Source: Mycobacterium sp. 1164966.3 (GTDB lineage Bacteria; Actinomycetota; Actinomycetes; Mycobacteriales; Mycobacteriaceae). Taken from it: a stretch of DNA of 64,000 bases. Both the position numbers and the translations under genes were made by a program. Position 1 is the first letter of the stretch, and the number at the start of each line of letters is the position of its first letter. The notes beneath the pieces were generated by a model that saw only the letters and a program-made list of their open reading frames with translations, did not search any database and was not told the origin of the DNA. Below are positions 8,850 to 17,528 of this stretch, piece after piece. The DNA lies in the NCBI RefSeq assembly GCF_001665395.1, contig NZ_LZSG01000007.1, positions 1 to 64,000 on the forward strand, in the 5' to 3' direction.

Positions 8850-9751
8850 GTGCCGACCTGCTCGACCGACCGGTGAAAGCGGCCGTGTTTCGGTCGCTGA
8901 GCGTCCGGCGTCGGATCACGAACAGTGTCGCGACAACGTTTTTCCTGAGCTCGTTCGTCATCGCGCTGATCCCACTGGTCTGGCTGCTGGGGGTCGTGGT
9001 GGTGCGGGGCTGGTACGCCGTCACCCGCTCGGGCTGGTGGACGCACTCGCTGCGCGGCGTAATGCCGGGTGAATTGGCAGGAGGCGTGTACCACGCCATC
9101 TACGGATCCCTGGTGCAGTCCGGAGTGGCCGGCCTTCTTGCCGTGCCGCTGGGCGTCATGACCGCGGTTTACCTGGTGGAGTACGGTTCTGGCCGGTTGG
9201 CCCGGGTGACCACGTTCATGGTCGACGTGCTCGCCGGGGTGCCATCGATTGTGGCGTCGTTGTTCATCTTCAGCCTGTGGATCGCAACCCTGGGATATCC
9301 GCAGAGCGCCTTCGCCGTCTCGTTGGCCTTGGTTCTGCTGATGTTGCCGGTGGTGGTCCGGGCCACCGAGGAGATGCTCAGGCTGGTGCCCGACGAACTG
9401 CGAGAAGCCAGCTACGCGTTGGGAATTCCCAAATGGAAAACGATCGTGCGGATCGTCTTTCCCATTGCGATGCCGGGCATCGTCGCCGGTATTCTGCTGG
9501 CGCTCGCGCGCGTCCTGGGTGAGACGGCGCCGGTGCTGGTGCTGGTCGGCTACAACCAGTCGATCAACTACGACATCTTCAACAACAACATGGCGTCACT
9601 GCCGCTGTTGATCTACACCACGCTCACCAACCCGGAGCCCGCCAGTTTCCTGCGGCGCTGGGGTGCGGCGCTGACGCTGATCATCATCATGGCGCTGATC
9701 AGTCTGACCGCCGCGGCGATCCGCTTCGTGGCAACCCGACGGCGCCGGTAG
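8846..9751 (+). CDS. pstA1: Phosphate ABC transporter permease PstA
   Basis: This second channel subunit has 301 residues and six hydrophobic helices. Its EAA-type loop is [35 protein letters not shown] 8846 overlaps the pstC stop as GTGA, which fixes the start although the frame is open further upstream. The gene ends four bases from the stop of convergent pknD. No pstB ATPase follows, so the ATP-hydrolysing subunit must come from elsewhere in the genome. Confidence 0.92.
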   Translation: MSADLLDRPVKAAVFRSLSVRRRITNSVATTFFLSSFVIALIPLVWLLGVVVVRGWYAVTRSGWWTHSLRGVMPGELAGGVYHAIYGSLVQSGVAGLLAVPLGVMTAVYLVEYGSGRLARVTTFMVDVLAGVPSIVASLFIFSLWIATLGYPQSAFAVSLALVLLMLPVVVRATEEMLRLVPDELREASYALGIPKWKTIVRIVFPIAMPGIVAGILLALARVLGETAPVLVLVGYNQSINYDIFNNNMASLPLLIYTTLTNPEPASFLRRWGAALTLIIIMALISLTAAAIRFVATRRRR

Positions 9752-9755
9752 CCGG

Positions 9756-12002
9756 TCAGGGCTTGAGCTTGAGCACTCGGCCGTTGCCACGGTCGGCGAC
9801 GTAGACGTTGCCGTCTTTGTCCACCGCCACCGACAGGGGCGTATTGAGGCCCTGGAACGGTAACTCGGTTGAGTTGCTCGCTCCGGCCGCCAGTTTCAGG
9901 ACCCTGTTGTTGTCGTGTTCGGTGACGTAGACGCTGCCGACTTTGTCCACCGCGATACCCCACGGTGAGGAGAGGCCGGTGAACGGCAGTACGGACTGGT
10001 TGCTCGTCCCGGCATCCAGTTTGAGCACCCGGTTGTTGTCGGTGTCGGTGACGTAGACGTTGCCGTTGCTGTCCACCGCCACCCCGTCGGGATTCTTGAG
10101 CCCGTCGAAGGCCAGCACGATCTGGTTGGTTGACCCGGGCTCCAATTTCACGACCCGGTTGTTGCCGCGGTCAGCGACATAGATGGAGCCCTGGGCATCC
10201 ACCGCCAAGCCCTCGGGGTAGTTGAGACCGGTGAAGGGCATGTCGGTCTGATTGTTCGATCCGGCCCCCAGCGAAACCACCCGGTTGTTGAAATCGCTGA
10301 CGTAGATCTTGCCGGCGCTGTCCACCGCCACGCCCTGGGGCTCGTAGAGGCCGGAGAACGGCTTCACCGTCGGCGCGCTCGACCCGGCAGCCAGCGTCAC
10401 CACCCTGCCCTTCATGCCCTGGTTGGTGACGTAGACGGTGCCGGAACTGTCGACCGCCACACCGCCGGGCGAGAGGCGGAAATTGAGATCTTTGAACGGC
10501 AGCTCTTGCTGTTGCCCAGGCTTTGCCTCCGGTTGACCCGACTTGTTGTCCGACCCCCCGAACGCGAACACCGCGACCAGCACGATCGCGAGCAGGACCG
10601 CCGCGATGCCACCCGCGATAAGCAGCAGTTTCTTCTTGTCGCGGGGCTTGCCCGCCGGCTGGTATGACTGGCCGGGCGGCGTGTAGGGACCGGGCGTGGC
10701 GACATCAGGTTGGCTGGGCCAGCCGCCGCCGGCCACGGGGTGGGCCTGGGTACGTTGGTCGCCCGCCTGCCCGCCGCTGTCCCCTGACACCGGACGCATC
10801 ATGGTCTGGTCGCCGCTCGGGTACGACGGCCCCATCATGGTCTGGTCTCCGCTGGGGTATTGCGGCGTCGGTCCCATGGCGGTCGCGGCTGGATAGTCGC
10901 CGGAAGCGTAGTGGGGCCCCGACGACTGCTGCGGATAGCCACCAGACGTTTGTTGCGGGTAACCACCAGACGTTTGTTGTGGATAACCGCCGGAGATTTG
11001 TTGCGGGTAGCCGCCCGAGGGCTGCTGTTGGTACGCACCGGAAGCCTGCTGTGGGTGCGCACCCGAGCCGCCGAAACTGGCCCAGCCCACACTCGGGTCG
11101 ACGACCGGGGCCATCAGAGTCTCATTGTCGCCCTGGCGCAGAATGGTGGCCTCTTGGCGCTGCTCGGAAGTCGTGAGCGCGTCATGGGCGGCATCGGCCA
11201 GATCACCGCAACTGAGGTAGCGGTCCAGTGGATTCTTGGCCATCCCTTTGGCAATCACGTCGTCCAAGGCCGCCGGCACTCTGCCCGGCCGCAGCTGGCT
11301 GGGCCGCGGCGCGGGCTCCATGAGATGCGACGCGATCAATCGTTCGACGCTCTTGGCCGAATAGGGCGGCGAGCCGGTCAGGCACTCGTCCAACACACAG
11401 GCCAGCGCATAGATATCGGCGCGGTAGGTGACCTCGGTGTCGCCGAACCTTTCCGGGGCCATGTAGTTATAGGTGCCCACGGCTGTCCCGGTCTGGGTCA
11501 GCCCGGGGTCAGTGGCGGCACGGGCGATACCGAAGTCCACCAGATACGCGAAGTCCTGGTTGGTGACCAGAATGTTTTCCGGCTTGACGTCGCGGTGGGT
11601 CACACCGGCGCTGTGCGCGGCGTCCAGTGCGGCGGCGATCTGGCGAATGATCGCCACCGATCGCGCCGGTGCCATCGGACCGGTCTGCGTCAGGATGTGC
11701 CGCAGCGAGACACCGTCGATCAGGCGCATCTCCACGTAGAACTGCCCGTCGATCTCGCCGTAGTCGTGGATCGGCACAATGTGCGGCTCGGTCAACCGTC
11801 CCGCGGTGTCGGCCTCACGTTGCATCCGGGCACGAAACACCGAATTGTCCGAGTATTGCGCCGAAATCAGCTTGAGCGCCACCACCCGGCGCTTGCGGGT
11901 GTCCTCGGCTTCGTAGACCTCGCCCATCCCGCCGCGACCTATGAGACGCACCAGCTTGTAGGGCCCGAACTGGGATCCCTCCCGCGAAACGGCGTTACTC
12001 AC
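9756..12002 (-). CDS. pknD: Receptor-type Ser/Thr protein kinase PknD
   Basis: The protein has 748 residues. The kinase domain occupies about 12-275: GRGGMGEVY loop, VALK Lys44, HRDVKPEN with Asp138, DFG at 156-158 and a Thr-rich activation loop. A low-complexity cytoplasmic linker of about 170 residues follows, with repeats of YPQQTSGG and YPSGDQTMM type. A single membrane span lies at about 455-480, then an extracellular six-blade NHL propeller in which each blade carries VAVDxxGxVYVxDxxNxRVxxL. M. tuberculosis PknD is about 80 residues shorter as I recall, and the linker accounts for the difference. Its place beside phosphate-uptake genes hints at sensing in that pathway. Confidence 0.95.
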   Translation of the reverse strand: MSNAVSREGSQFGPYKLVRLIGRGGMGEVYEAEDTRKRRVVALKLISAQYSDNSVFRARMQREADTAGRLTEPHIVPIHDYGEIDGQFYVEMRLIDGVSLRHILTQTGPMAPARSVAIIRQIAAALDAAHSAGVTHRDVKPENILVTNQDFAYLVDFGIARAATDPGLTQTGTAVGTYNYMAPERFGDTEVTYRADIYALACVLDECLTGSPPYSAKSVERLIASHLMEPAPRPSQLRPGRVPAALDDVIAKGMAKNPLDRYLSCGDLADAAHDALTTSEQRQEATILRQGDNETLMAPVVDPSVGWASFGGSGAHPQQASGAYQQQPSGGYPQQISGGYPQQTSGGYPQQTSGGYPQQSSGPHYASGDYPAATAMGPTPQYPSGDQTMMGPSYPSGDQTMMRPVSGDSGGQAGDQRTQAHPVAGGGWPSQPDVATPGPYTPPGQSYQPAGKPRDKKKLLLIAGGIAAVLLAIVLVAVFAFGGSDNKSGQPEAKPGQQQELPFKDLNFRLSPGGVAVDSSGTVYVTNQGMKGRVVTLAAGSSAPTVKPFSGLYEPQGVAVDSAGKIYVSDFNNRVVSLGAGSNNQTDMPFTGLNYPEGLAVDAQGSIYVADRGNNRVVKLEPGSTNQIVLAFDGLKNPDGVAVDSNGNVYVTDTDNNRVLKLDAGTSNQSVLPFTGLSSPWGIAVDKVGSVYVTEHDNNRVLKLAAGASNSTELPFQGLNTPLSVAVDKDGNVYVADRGNGRVLKLKP
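10900..11060 (-). repeat. In-frame octapeptide repeats in the PknD linker
   Basis: About five near-identical 24-base units encode variants of SGGYPQQT in the juxtamembrane linker. A second short repeat just downstream (towards 10800) encodes two copies of YPSGDQTMM. Such units can change number by slippage without breaking the frame. Confidence 0.75.
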
Positions 12003-12225
12003 CGTCGACGCTCCCTTCGCCAGCCACCTGATCCGGACGGCCAGAGTAAGCCCTCGGAAAACCGATGGTTACCACACGGTAAATCCTTGACGACCAATGC
12101 GCCCAGAGATTCGGATTACTCACAGTGAATTCTGAAATCTCTCCAAACAGTTGCACGCGCGCAACATCGACTTCCATCAGTCCAACCCACGCCCAAACCC
12201 GTTGTGCCCGAGTTGGTTTGCGTGG

Positions 12226-13341
12226 TTACCCGATGCTGTTTACCGCTGGCACCAGTTTGGATTGCAACGAACTCGGTAGCGGAATGTAGCCGTACTCGTC
12301 GAGCCCGTTTTGGCCGTCGCCAATTGTGGCCTGCATGAAGGCCTTAACTGCAGCGCCGGTGGGGCCATCGGGGTATTTCGAGCAGACGATCTCGTAGGTC
12401 ACCAGCACTATCGGGTAGGAGCCCGCCTGCGACGGCTTGTAGAACGTCGACGTGTCCACCACCAAGTCATTGCCCTGGCCCTTGAAGGCCGCGCCGGAGA
12501 TGGTCTTGCCGACCGTTTCCGGGGTGATCGCCACCGGATCCGGACCCGCCGAGGTGACGATCAGCGCCCTGTTCAGTTGATGGCCCTCGGCGAATGACCA
12601 CTCGTTGTACGTGATCGACCCGTCGGTTCTCTTCAGGGCCTGCGACGTCCCGTCATTGCCCGCGGCGCCCTCGCCGACCCCGCCGTTGAATGTCTTGCCG
12701 GCGCCCTTGCCCCACGCGCCGTTGGAAGCGGAGTCGAGGTACTTCTGGAAGTTGTCCGTGGTGCCCGACTCGTCGGAGCGGAAGACGACGTGAATGGGGG
12801 TCGGCGGCAAGTTGCTGCCAGAGTTGAGTGCCTTGATCGCCGGGTCGTCCCACTTGGTGATGCCGCCGTTGAAGATCCTCGCCAGGGTGGGGCCATCCAG
12901 GTTCAGCGAGCTCACCCCGTTGATGTTGTAGGTGACCGCGATGGGCCCGAACACCACCGGCAAGTCCCACGCAGGCGATCCGCAGCGCTCGGCCGCCCGG
13001 TCGGGTTCACCTTTAGCCTGATCCATCGGCGAATCGGACCCGGCCAAGTCGACCTGGCCGCTGATGAACGCCTTCATCCCGGCACCGGAACCGTTGGCGT
13101 TGTAGTCCAGCGTGTAGCCGGGGCAGGCGTGGATGTAGGCGTAGACGAATTGCTCGATTGCGTTCTTCTGCGCGGTCGACCCGGCGGCATGGAGTTTCTT
13201 CTTACCGCCGCAGTTCACCGGAACCGCGGGAGTGGTGGATTTTGAAGCTGACGGGGTGTTCGAATGTCCACCACAAGCCGATAACACCAGTGTGCTGGCG
13301 ACCACCAGACTCAATGCGGTGCCAGATCGAGTGAACTTCAC
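12226..13341 (-). CDS. pstS2: Phosphate-binding lipoprotein PstS (PstS2-like)
   Basis: This is a second 371-residue phosphate receptor, with signal peptide and lipobox LSAC and the same ligand motifs ([22 protein letters not shown]). The open frame continues 85 codons upstream, but GTG 13341 preceded by AGGAG begins the signal peptide. It lies upstream of pknD on the same strand with 223 bases between them, enough for a separate pknD promoter. In M. tuberculosis pstB follows pstS2; here ku follows instead. Long identical stretches with PstS3 suggest gene conversion. Confidence 0.92.
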   Translation of the reverse strand: MKFTRSGTALSLVVASTLVLSACGGHSNTPSASKSTTPAVPVNCGGKKKLHAAGSTAQKNAIEQFVYAYIHACPGYTLDYNANGSGAGMKAFISGQVDLAGSDSPMDQAKGEPDRAAERCGSPAWDLPVVFGPIAVTYNINGVSSLNLDGPTLARIFNGGITKWDDPAIKALNSGSNLPPTPIHVVFRSDESGTTDNFQKYLDSASNGAWGKGAGKTFNGGVGEGAAGNDGTSQALKRTDGSITYNEWSFAEGHQLNRALIVTSAGPDPVAITPETVGKTISGAAFKGQGNDLVVDTSTFYKPSQAGSYPIVLVTYEIVCSKYPDGPTGAAVKAFMQATIGDGQNGLDEYGYIPLPSSLQSKLVPAVNSIG

Positions 13342-13402
13342 GGGACTCCTAGATTCAGGATCGGCAGCACGATGAGCATAACGTGAATCGAGGCCGCATT
13401 GG

Positions 13403-14275
13403 TCAGGACTTCGACGCCTGTTTCGCCCGGCTCTTCTTGGCCGGCGCTTTTTTCGCGGCTGTCTTTTTCGCCGGTTTGTTGGAGCCCGAGCGGGCTTTGA
13501 CGCTGGCTTCCAGCTTCGCGAGCAGGTCGGAGACGTCTTCGGCCTCGTCCAGTTCTGTCGGTTTCTCCTCGGCGGTAAAAGCTTCCCCGCCTTCAAGTTT
13601 CGCGTCGACTAGTTCTTGGAGCTGCTCTTGATAGGTGTCGTGGTAGCGGTCGGGGTTGAAGTCGTCGGCCATCGACTCCACCACCTGCCCGGCCATCTTG
13701 AGTTCTGCGGGCTTGATATCGACCTTCTTGTCCAGCACCGGGAAATCGGGGTCGCGGATTTCGTCGGGCCACAACAAGGTGTGCACCACCATCACGTCGC
13801 GCTTGCCGAAATCCTTGACGCGCAAGGCCGCCAGCCGGGTCTTGTTGCGCAGCGTGAAGTGCACTATCGCCATGCGGTCGCTCTCGGCGAGCGTCTTGGC
13901 CAGCAGCACATACGATTTGGACGACTTCGAATCGGGCTCCAGGAAATAACTGCGGTCGAACAGCATCGGGTCGACCTCGCTGGCCGGGACGAATTCCAGC
14001 ACCTCGATTTCGCGGCTGCGCTCCTCGGGCAACGTGGCGATGTCGTCGTCGGTGATCACCACCATGCGCCCGTCGGGGGACTCATAGGCGCGGGCGAGGT
14101 CGCTGTATTCGACGACTTCGCCACACACCTCGCACACCCGCTTGTATCGGATGCGCCCGTTGTCCTTGGCGTGCACCTGGTGGAACTTGATGTCATGGTC
14201 CTCGGTGGCGCTGTACACCTTGACTGGGACGTTTACCAGCCCGAAGGCGATCGAACCCTTCCAGATGGAGCGCAT
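13403..14275 (-). CDS. ku: Non-homologous end-joining protein Ku
   Basis: This 290-residue bacterial Ku homodimer subunit threads onto DNA ends and recruits LigD. It has the N-terminal [29 protein letters not shown], a CEVCGEVV segment, the core beta-barrel/bridge, then a SAP-like tail and a Lys-rich C-terminus ([21 protein letters not shown]) of the type that binds DNA and stimulates LigD. Its length is close to that of Mku. The partner ligD starts 5.7 kb away, with a metabolic cassette between them. Confidence 0.96.
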   Translation of the reverse strand: MRSIWKGSIAFGLVNVPVKVYSATEDHDIKFHQVHAKDNGRIRYKRVCEVCGEVVEYSDLARAYESPDGRMVVITDDDIATLPEERSREIEVLEFVPASEVDPMLFDRSYFLEPDSKSSKSYVLLAKTLAESDRMAIVHFTLRNKTRLAALRVKDFGKRDVMVVHTLLWPDEIRDPDFPVLDKKVDIKPAELKMAGQVVESMADDFNPDRYHDTYQEQLQELVDAKLEGGEAFTAEEKPTELDEAEDVSDLLAKLEASVKARSGSNKPAKKTAAKKAPAKKSRAKQASKS

Positions 14276-14299
14276 GGTGCCAGTATGCCCACGTAGTGC

Positions 14300-14357
14300 C
14301 GAGCAGACGCAAAAGCGCCCATTTCGGTACGAAATTGGGTACTTTTGCGTCTGCTCG
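14300..14357. repeat. Long hairpin, GCGAGCAGACGCAAAA family (copy 4)
   Basis: Arms 14300-14325 and 14331-14357 carry CGAGCAGACGCAAAAG outside and a CCCATTTC/GAAATTGGG inner stem. It lies just past the kinase stop and before ku, so it probably ends the polyol-operon transcript. Confidence 0.85.
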
Positions 14358-14363
14358 CGCTAG

Positions 14364-15230
14364 CTAAGCCCCGGCCCGGGAGACGGTCAGCGCCGCCGCC
14401 AGACTCGCCGCCTCAAGGGCCGCGGTCAGCGCCTCCAGTCCGATCCCGCGTAGCGCCGCGCGCCGCTTGCCACCCAGTAGGCCCTGTTCCCAAAGCCTGT
14501 CGAGCAGACCGACCATGAACGCGTCGCCGGCGCCGACGGTGTCCACCACCTGCACCGGCCGCGCGGCCACCCGGGCCTGGCCGCCCGCGCAGAACGCCAC
14601 CGACCCCTGACCGCCCAGGGTGAGCGCGACAATCGCAGGCCCTGAGGCCAGCCAGGTCTGCGCAGTGACCTCGGGCGGCCGGTTGGGATGGAGCCAGCTC
14701 AGGTCCTCGGCGCTGGCCTTGACCACGTCGCAGCGCTCGACGAGGTGCTCGATTCGTTCCCGGGCCAGATCCCGGTCGACGATCAGCGACGGACGCACGT
14801 TGGGGTCGAAGGTGAGGGTGGCCGAGACGCGGTAGGCGTCGAGCAGCGCCGCGACGGCCAGGCAGCCCGGCTCGCGCACCGCGGCGATGGATCCCGTGTG
14901 CACGAAAAGCGGCGGGGCGACCGGTGGTATCCCGGACAGCTCCCAGTCCAAGTCGAACGCATAACTGGCCGATCCGTCTTCGGTCAGTGTCGCGGTGGCC
15001 CGGGGGGTCCGCGAGGCCGAGATGCTGCTTGGAAGAAGTTGTGCGCCAGCAGATTTCACGTATTCGACGATACGGCGGCCGGCGTCGTCGTCGGCGATGT
15101 GGGTCAGCAGGTCGACTCCGCGGCCCACCCGGGCCAACCCGACGGCGACATTCAACGGGCTGCCGCCGACGTGGTCTTGGCCGCCGACAGTGTCGATCAG
15201 CGCTTCGCCGATCACCAGTCCGCGAGTCAT
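14364..15230 (-). CDS. PfkB-family sugar kinase (fructokinase-like)
   Basis: This carbohydrate kinase has about 288 residues. GGSPLNVAVGLARVG near the N-terminus is the first PfkB signature; the second, DTVGAGDAFMVGLLDRL, holds the catalytic Asp and anion hole. The ATG at 15230 overlaps the stop of the upstream dehydrogenase as ATGA, so it is translationally coupled. As last gene of a polyol operon it most likely phosphorylates the ketose (fructose or xylulose) released by the dehydrogenases; the exact sugar is inferred. Confidence 0.88.
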   Translation of the reverse strand: MTRGLVIGEALIDTVGGQDHVGGSPLNVAVGLARVGRGVDLLTHIADDDAGRRIVEYVKSAGAQLLPSSISASRTPRATATLTEDGSASYAFDLDWELSGIPPVAPPLFVHTGSIAAVREPGCLAVAALLDAYRVSATLTFDPNVRPSLIVDRDLARERIEHLVERCDVVKASAEDLSWLHPNRPPEVTAQTWLASGPAIVALTLGGQGSVAFCAGGQARVAARPVQVVDTVGAGDAFMVGLLDRLWEQGLLGGKRRAALRGIGLEALTAALEAASLAAALTVSRAGA

Positions 15231-16633
15231 GGCACCTCCCCGTGCAGCAACACTTCCAGGGTTGCCCGCGCCCCGCGGGTGTGCAACGAATCCAGCGCCC
15301 AGAGGTACGCCGCCACGAAGCGTGGCTGCTGCGCCAGATCCCCGAACACCGCGGTGATCTCGATGAACGCGATGGGATGCTCGTGCTGCGATCGGGCGAT
15401 CGGCACCAGCGAGTCTGCGAGCTGGTCCACCACTTCGATCGGCTCGCCCCGCTCGTCGACGCCCTCGGCGTAGCGGGCCCAGCTGGCCACCGTCGCTGCC
15501 GCCAAGCGAACCGGCCCGTCGCCGGCAAGATTGTCGTGGATCACCGGGAGCAGCCACTTGGGGATGCGGTCCGACGAGTAGGCGCAAAGCCGCGCCACGG
15601 TGTCACGCACTCCGGGGTTGGCGAAACGCTCGACGAGCGTGCGGCTGTAGTCATGCAGGTCGATGCCGGGCACCGGCGCCAGCGTCGGGATGGCCTCGAA
15701 ATCGAAATAGGCGAGCAGGAATTCGGCGAACAACGGGTCGCGCGCTGCGTCGTGGACGAACAGGAAGCCGCACAGCTGCGCGAAGTAGCACAGGCACTGG
15801 TGTCCCGCGTTGAGCAGCCGCAGCTTCATCAACTCGTACGGGCGGACATCGTCGACCAGCAGCACGCCGGCCCGTTCCAACGGCGGTCTGCCGTCCGCGA
15901 AGTCGTCTTCGACGACCCAGGCGGCGAACGGCTCGGTGAGCACCGGCCACCGGTCGGCTATTGCGAAGTCACGCCGTATCTCCGCGGCTATCTCCGGTGT
16001 CGTGGCCGGGGTGATTCGGTCCACCATCGAACTCGGGAACCGGGCGTTTTCCGCTATCCATTCGGCGAGACCGGGATGCCGACGTTCGGCATGCGCGAGG
16101 ACGACCCGCCGCGCGACCTCACCATTGCTCTCGATGTTGTCGCAGGACAGAATCGTCGGTGCGGTAATCCCGCGGCTGCGACGCCTGGCCAGAGCCTCGC
16201 TGATCAACTCGAACGCGGGCCCGTCGGGGTCGCGGTAGCCGCCCTCGGTGATAGTCAACGAAACGATGCGGGTAGTTGCCGCGGCCAGCAACTCGATGGC
16301 TGCCTCCGGATCGTCTGGCGCGTAGCGGTAGTCGATGATCGAGCCGATCACTTGTGCGTCTCGGCTTCCGTCAGGGTTCTCCGAAATCAGCGTGTAGAGC
16401 CCGTCTTGGTCACGCAGCACGTCGCGCATTGGCCAGTCGGCCGGCAACACCCCCACCCCGCAGATGCCCCACTCGCGCGCCAGGCCCTGCCGCAGCAATC
16501 GGTCGATGTACATCGCCTGATGGGCGCGGTGAAAGTGACCGGTTCCGATATGCGCGATACCGACGCGGATGCCGCCGCGGTCGTAGTCAGGCGTTGCGAT
16601 CGTCATCTTGGTCAGCGCTGCGTTGTCCGGCAT
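15227..16633 (-). CDS. Mannitol-type long-chain polyol dehydrogenase (copy A)
   Basis: About 468 residues of the mannitol dehydrogenase/fructuronate reductase family, NAD-dependent oxidation of a polyol to a ketose. VGIAHIGTGHFHRAHQAMYIDRLL is the N-terminal Rossmann signature; SLTITEGGY and the SSMVDRITPAT catalytic-region segment are present. ATG 16633 with AAAGGTG upstream is favoured over 16666. It lies 43 bases after the HAD gene and overlaps the kinase by ATGA. The second copy in this operon is divergent, which suggests a different polyol (for example mannitol versus arabitol). Confidence 0.88.
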   Translation of the reverse strand: MPDNAALTKMTIATPDYDRGGIRVGIAHIGTGHFHRAHQAMYIDRLLRQGLAREWGICGVGVLPADWPMRDVLRDQDGLYTLISENPDGSRDAQVIGSIIDYRYAPDDPEAAIELLAAATTRIVSLTITEGGYRDPDGPAFELISEALARRRSRGITAPTILSCDNIESNGEVARRVVLAHAERRHPGLAEWIAENARFPSSMVDRITPATTPEIAAEIRRDFAIADRWPVLTEPFAAWVVEDDFADGRPPLERAGVLLVDDVRPYELMKLRLLNAGHQCLCYFAQLCGFLFVHDAARDPLFAEFLLAYFDFEAIPTLAPVPGIDLHDYSRTLVERFANPGVRDTVARLCAYSSDRIPKWLLPVIHDNLAGDGPVRLAAATVASWARYAEGVDERGEPIEVVDQLADSLVPIARSQHEHPIAFIEITAVFGDLAQQPRFVAAYLWALDSLHTRGARATLEVLLHGEVP

Positions 16634-16676
16634 CGTGGCACCTTTCGACGGTACGACGTCTGCCAAGTTCGGCGGC

Positions 16677-17528
16677 CTACCGGAGCGGGGAACCTGTTGT
16701 GAGCGACAACATCAGGACGTCAGCGAGAGCGCGCCACGAGTCGGTGATGGCGACCGCGCCGGCGTCGATCAATTCTGCACGGCGGCAAGCTCGTTCGTCA
16801 GGTAGCACGAACATCAGGTTCCCGACGGTGGCGTAGCCGGCTGCGACCGCGGACGTCACGCCGGCCACGGAGTCTTCGATGGCCAGCCCTTGTTCGGCTG
16901 CGACGCCGAGGACCTGGCCGCAGTGCAGATACACCGCCGGGTCGGGTTTGCTCGTCGGTACCGGAAGAGAATCCTCCGCGCTGAAGGTCACCGACTCCGG
17001 TAGCAGCGAGTCGAGACCGGTGGCGCTGAAGCAGGCGTGCAGACGCTTGGTGGCGCTGGAGCTGACGGCCGCGAGTGCGTAGTGGGTTGCCAGGTCTCTC
17101 AACGGTTCCAGTACCTGCGGATCGGGTGTCAGCGTGACGGCCAGATGAGCGGTGACTTGCTCGCGTTCTTCGCGGACCCACTGCTCGAGTTCGTCGGCGC
17201 ACAACGCGTTGCCGCTCACCACTTCGCCGGCCGCGGCGACCACCGCTGCGGGACGGCCCTGGGCCAGTGTCTGATCGAGCGGGACTTCGCATTGCACCGC
17301 CAAGTCGAGCGCCGTGGTACGGAAGTTCTTCCCGACGGCCCGCTTACGCAGCTCTTCCGGGCTGAGCGGAGCCGTCACGCCGAACCTGGCCAGGAAACGA
17401 TTCGTCACCTCGGTCGACGCGTCGAACGCCGGCCGCTCCGACGGAAACAGGTTGTCATCTGCGTCGCAGAGCAAGGTGGTGATCGGCGCGGGGTCGAATG
17501 GCCGGACGAACGTGATGGGCTGGCTCAT
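16677..17528 (-). CDS. HAD-superfamily hydrolase
   Basis: This is a 283-residue HAD phosphatase-type protein. Motif I is LLCDADDNLFPSE (nucleophile and acid Asp retained as DxD, but followed by DN rather than GT), motif II lies in AAVSSSATKRL, the Lys in SKPDPAVYLHCG, and motif IV in AIEDSVAG. The long cap points to a small phosphorylated sugar or polyol as substrate. Its start overlaps the preceding dehydrogenase stop (ATGA). In this operon it could dephosphorylate a polyol phosphate before oxidation; this is inference. Confidence 0.83.
   Translation of the reverse strand: MSQPITFVRPFDPAPITTLLCDADDNLFPSERPAFDASTEVTNRFLARFGVTAPLSPEELRKRAVGKNFRTTALDLAVQCEVPLDQTLAQGRPAAVVAAAGEVVSGNALCADELEQWVREEREQVTAHLAVTLTPDPQVLEPLRDLATHYALAAVSSSATKRLHACFSATGLDSLLPESVTFSAEDSLPVPTSKPDPAVYLHCGQVLGVAAEQGLAIEDSVAGVTSAVAAGYATVGNLMFVLPDERACRRAELIDAGAVAITDSWRALADVLMLSLTTGSPLR

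Noticed and set aside
14924..16702. 592-codon open frame on the plus strand
   Set aside because: Antisense to the kinase and dehydrogenase; composition is Arg/Gln-rich shadow sequence without motifs.
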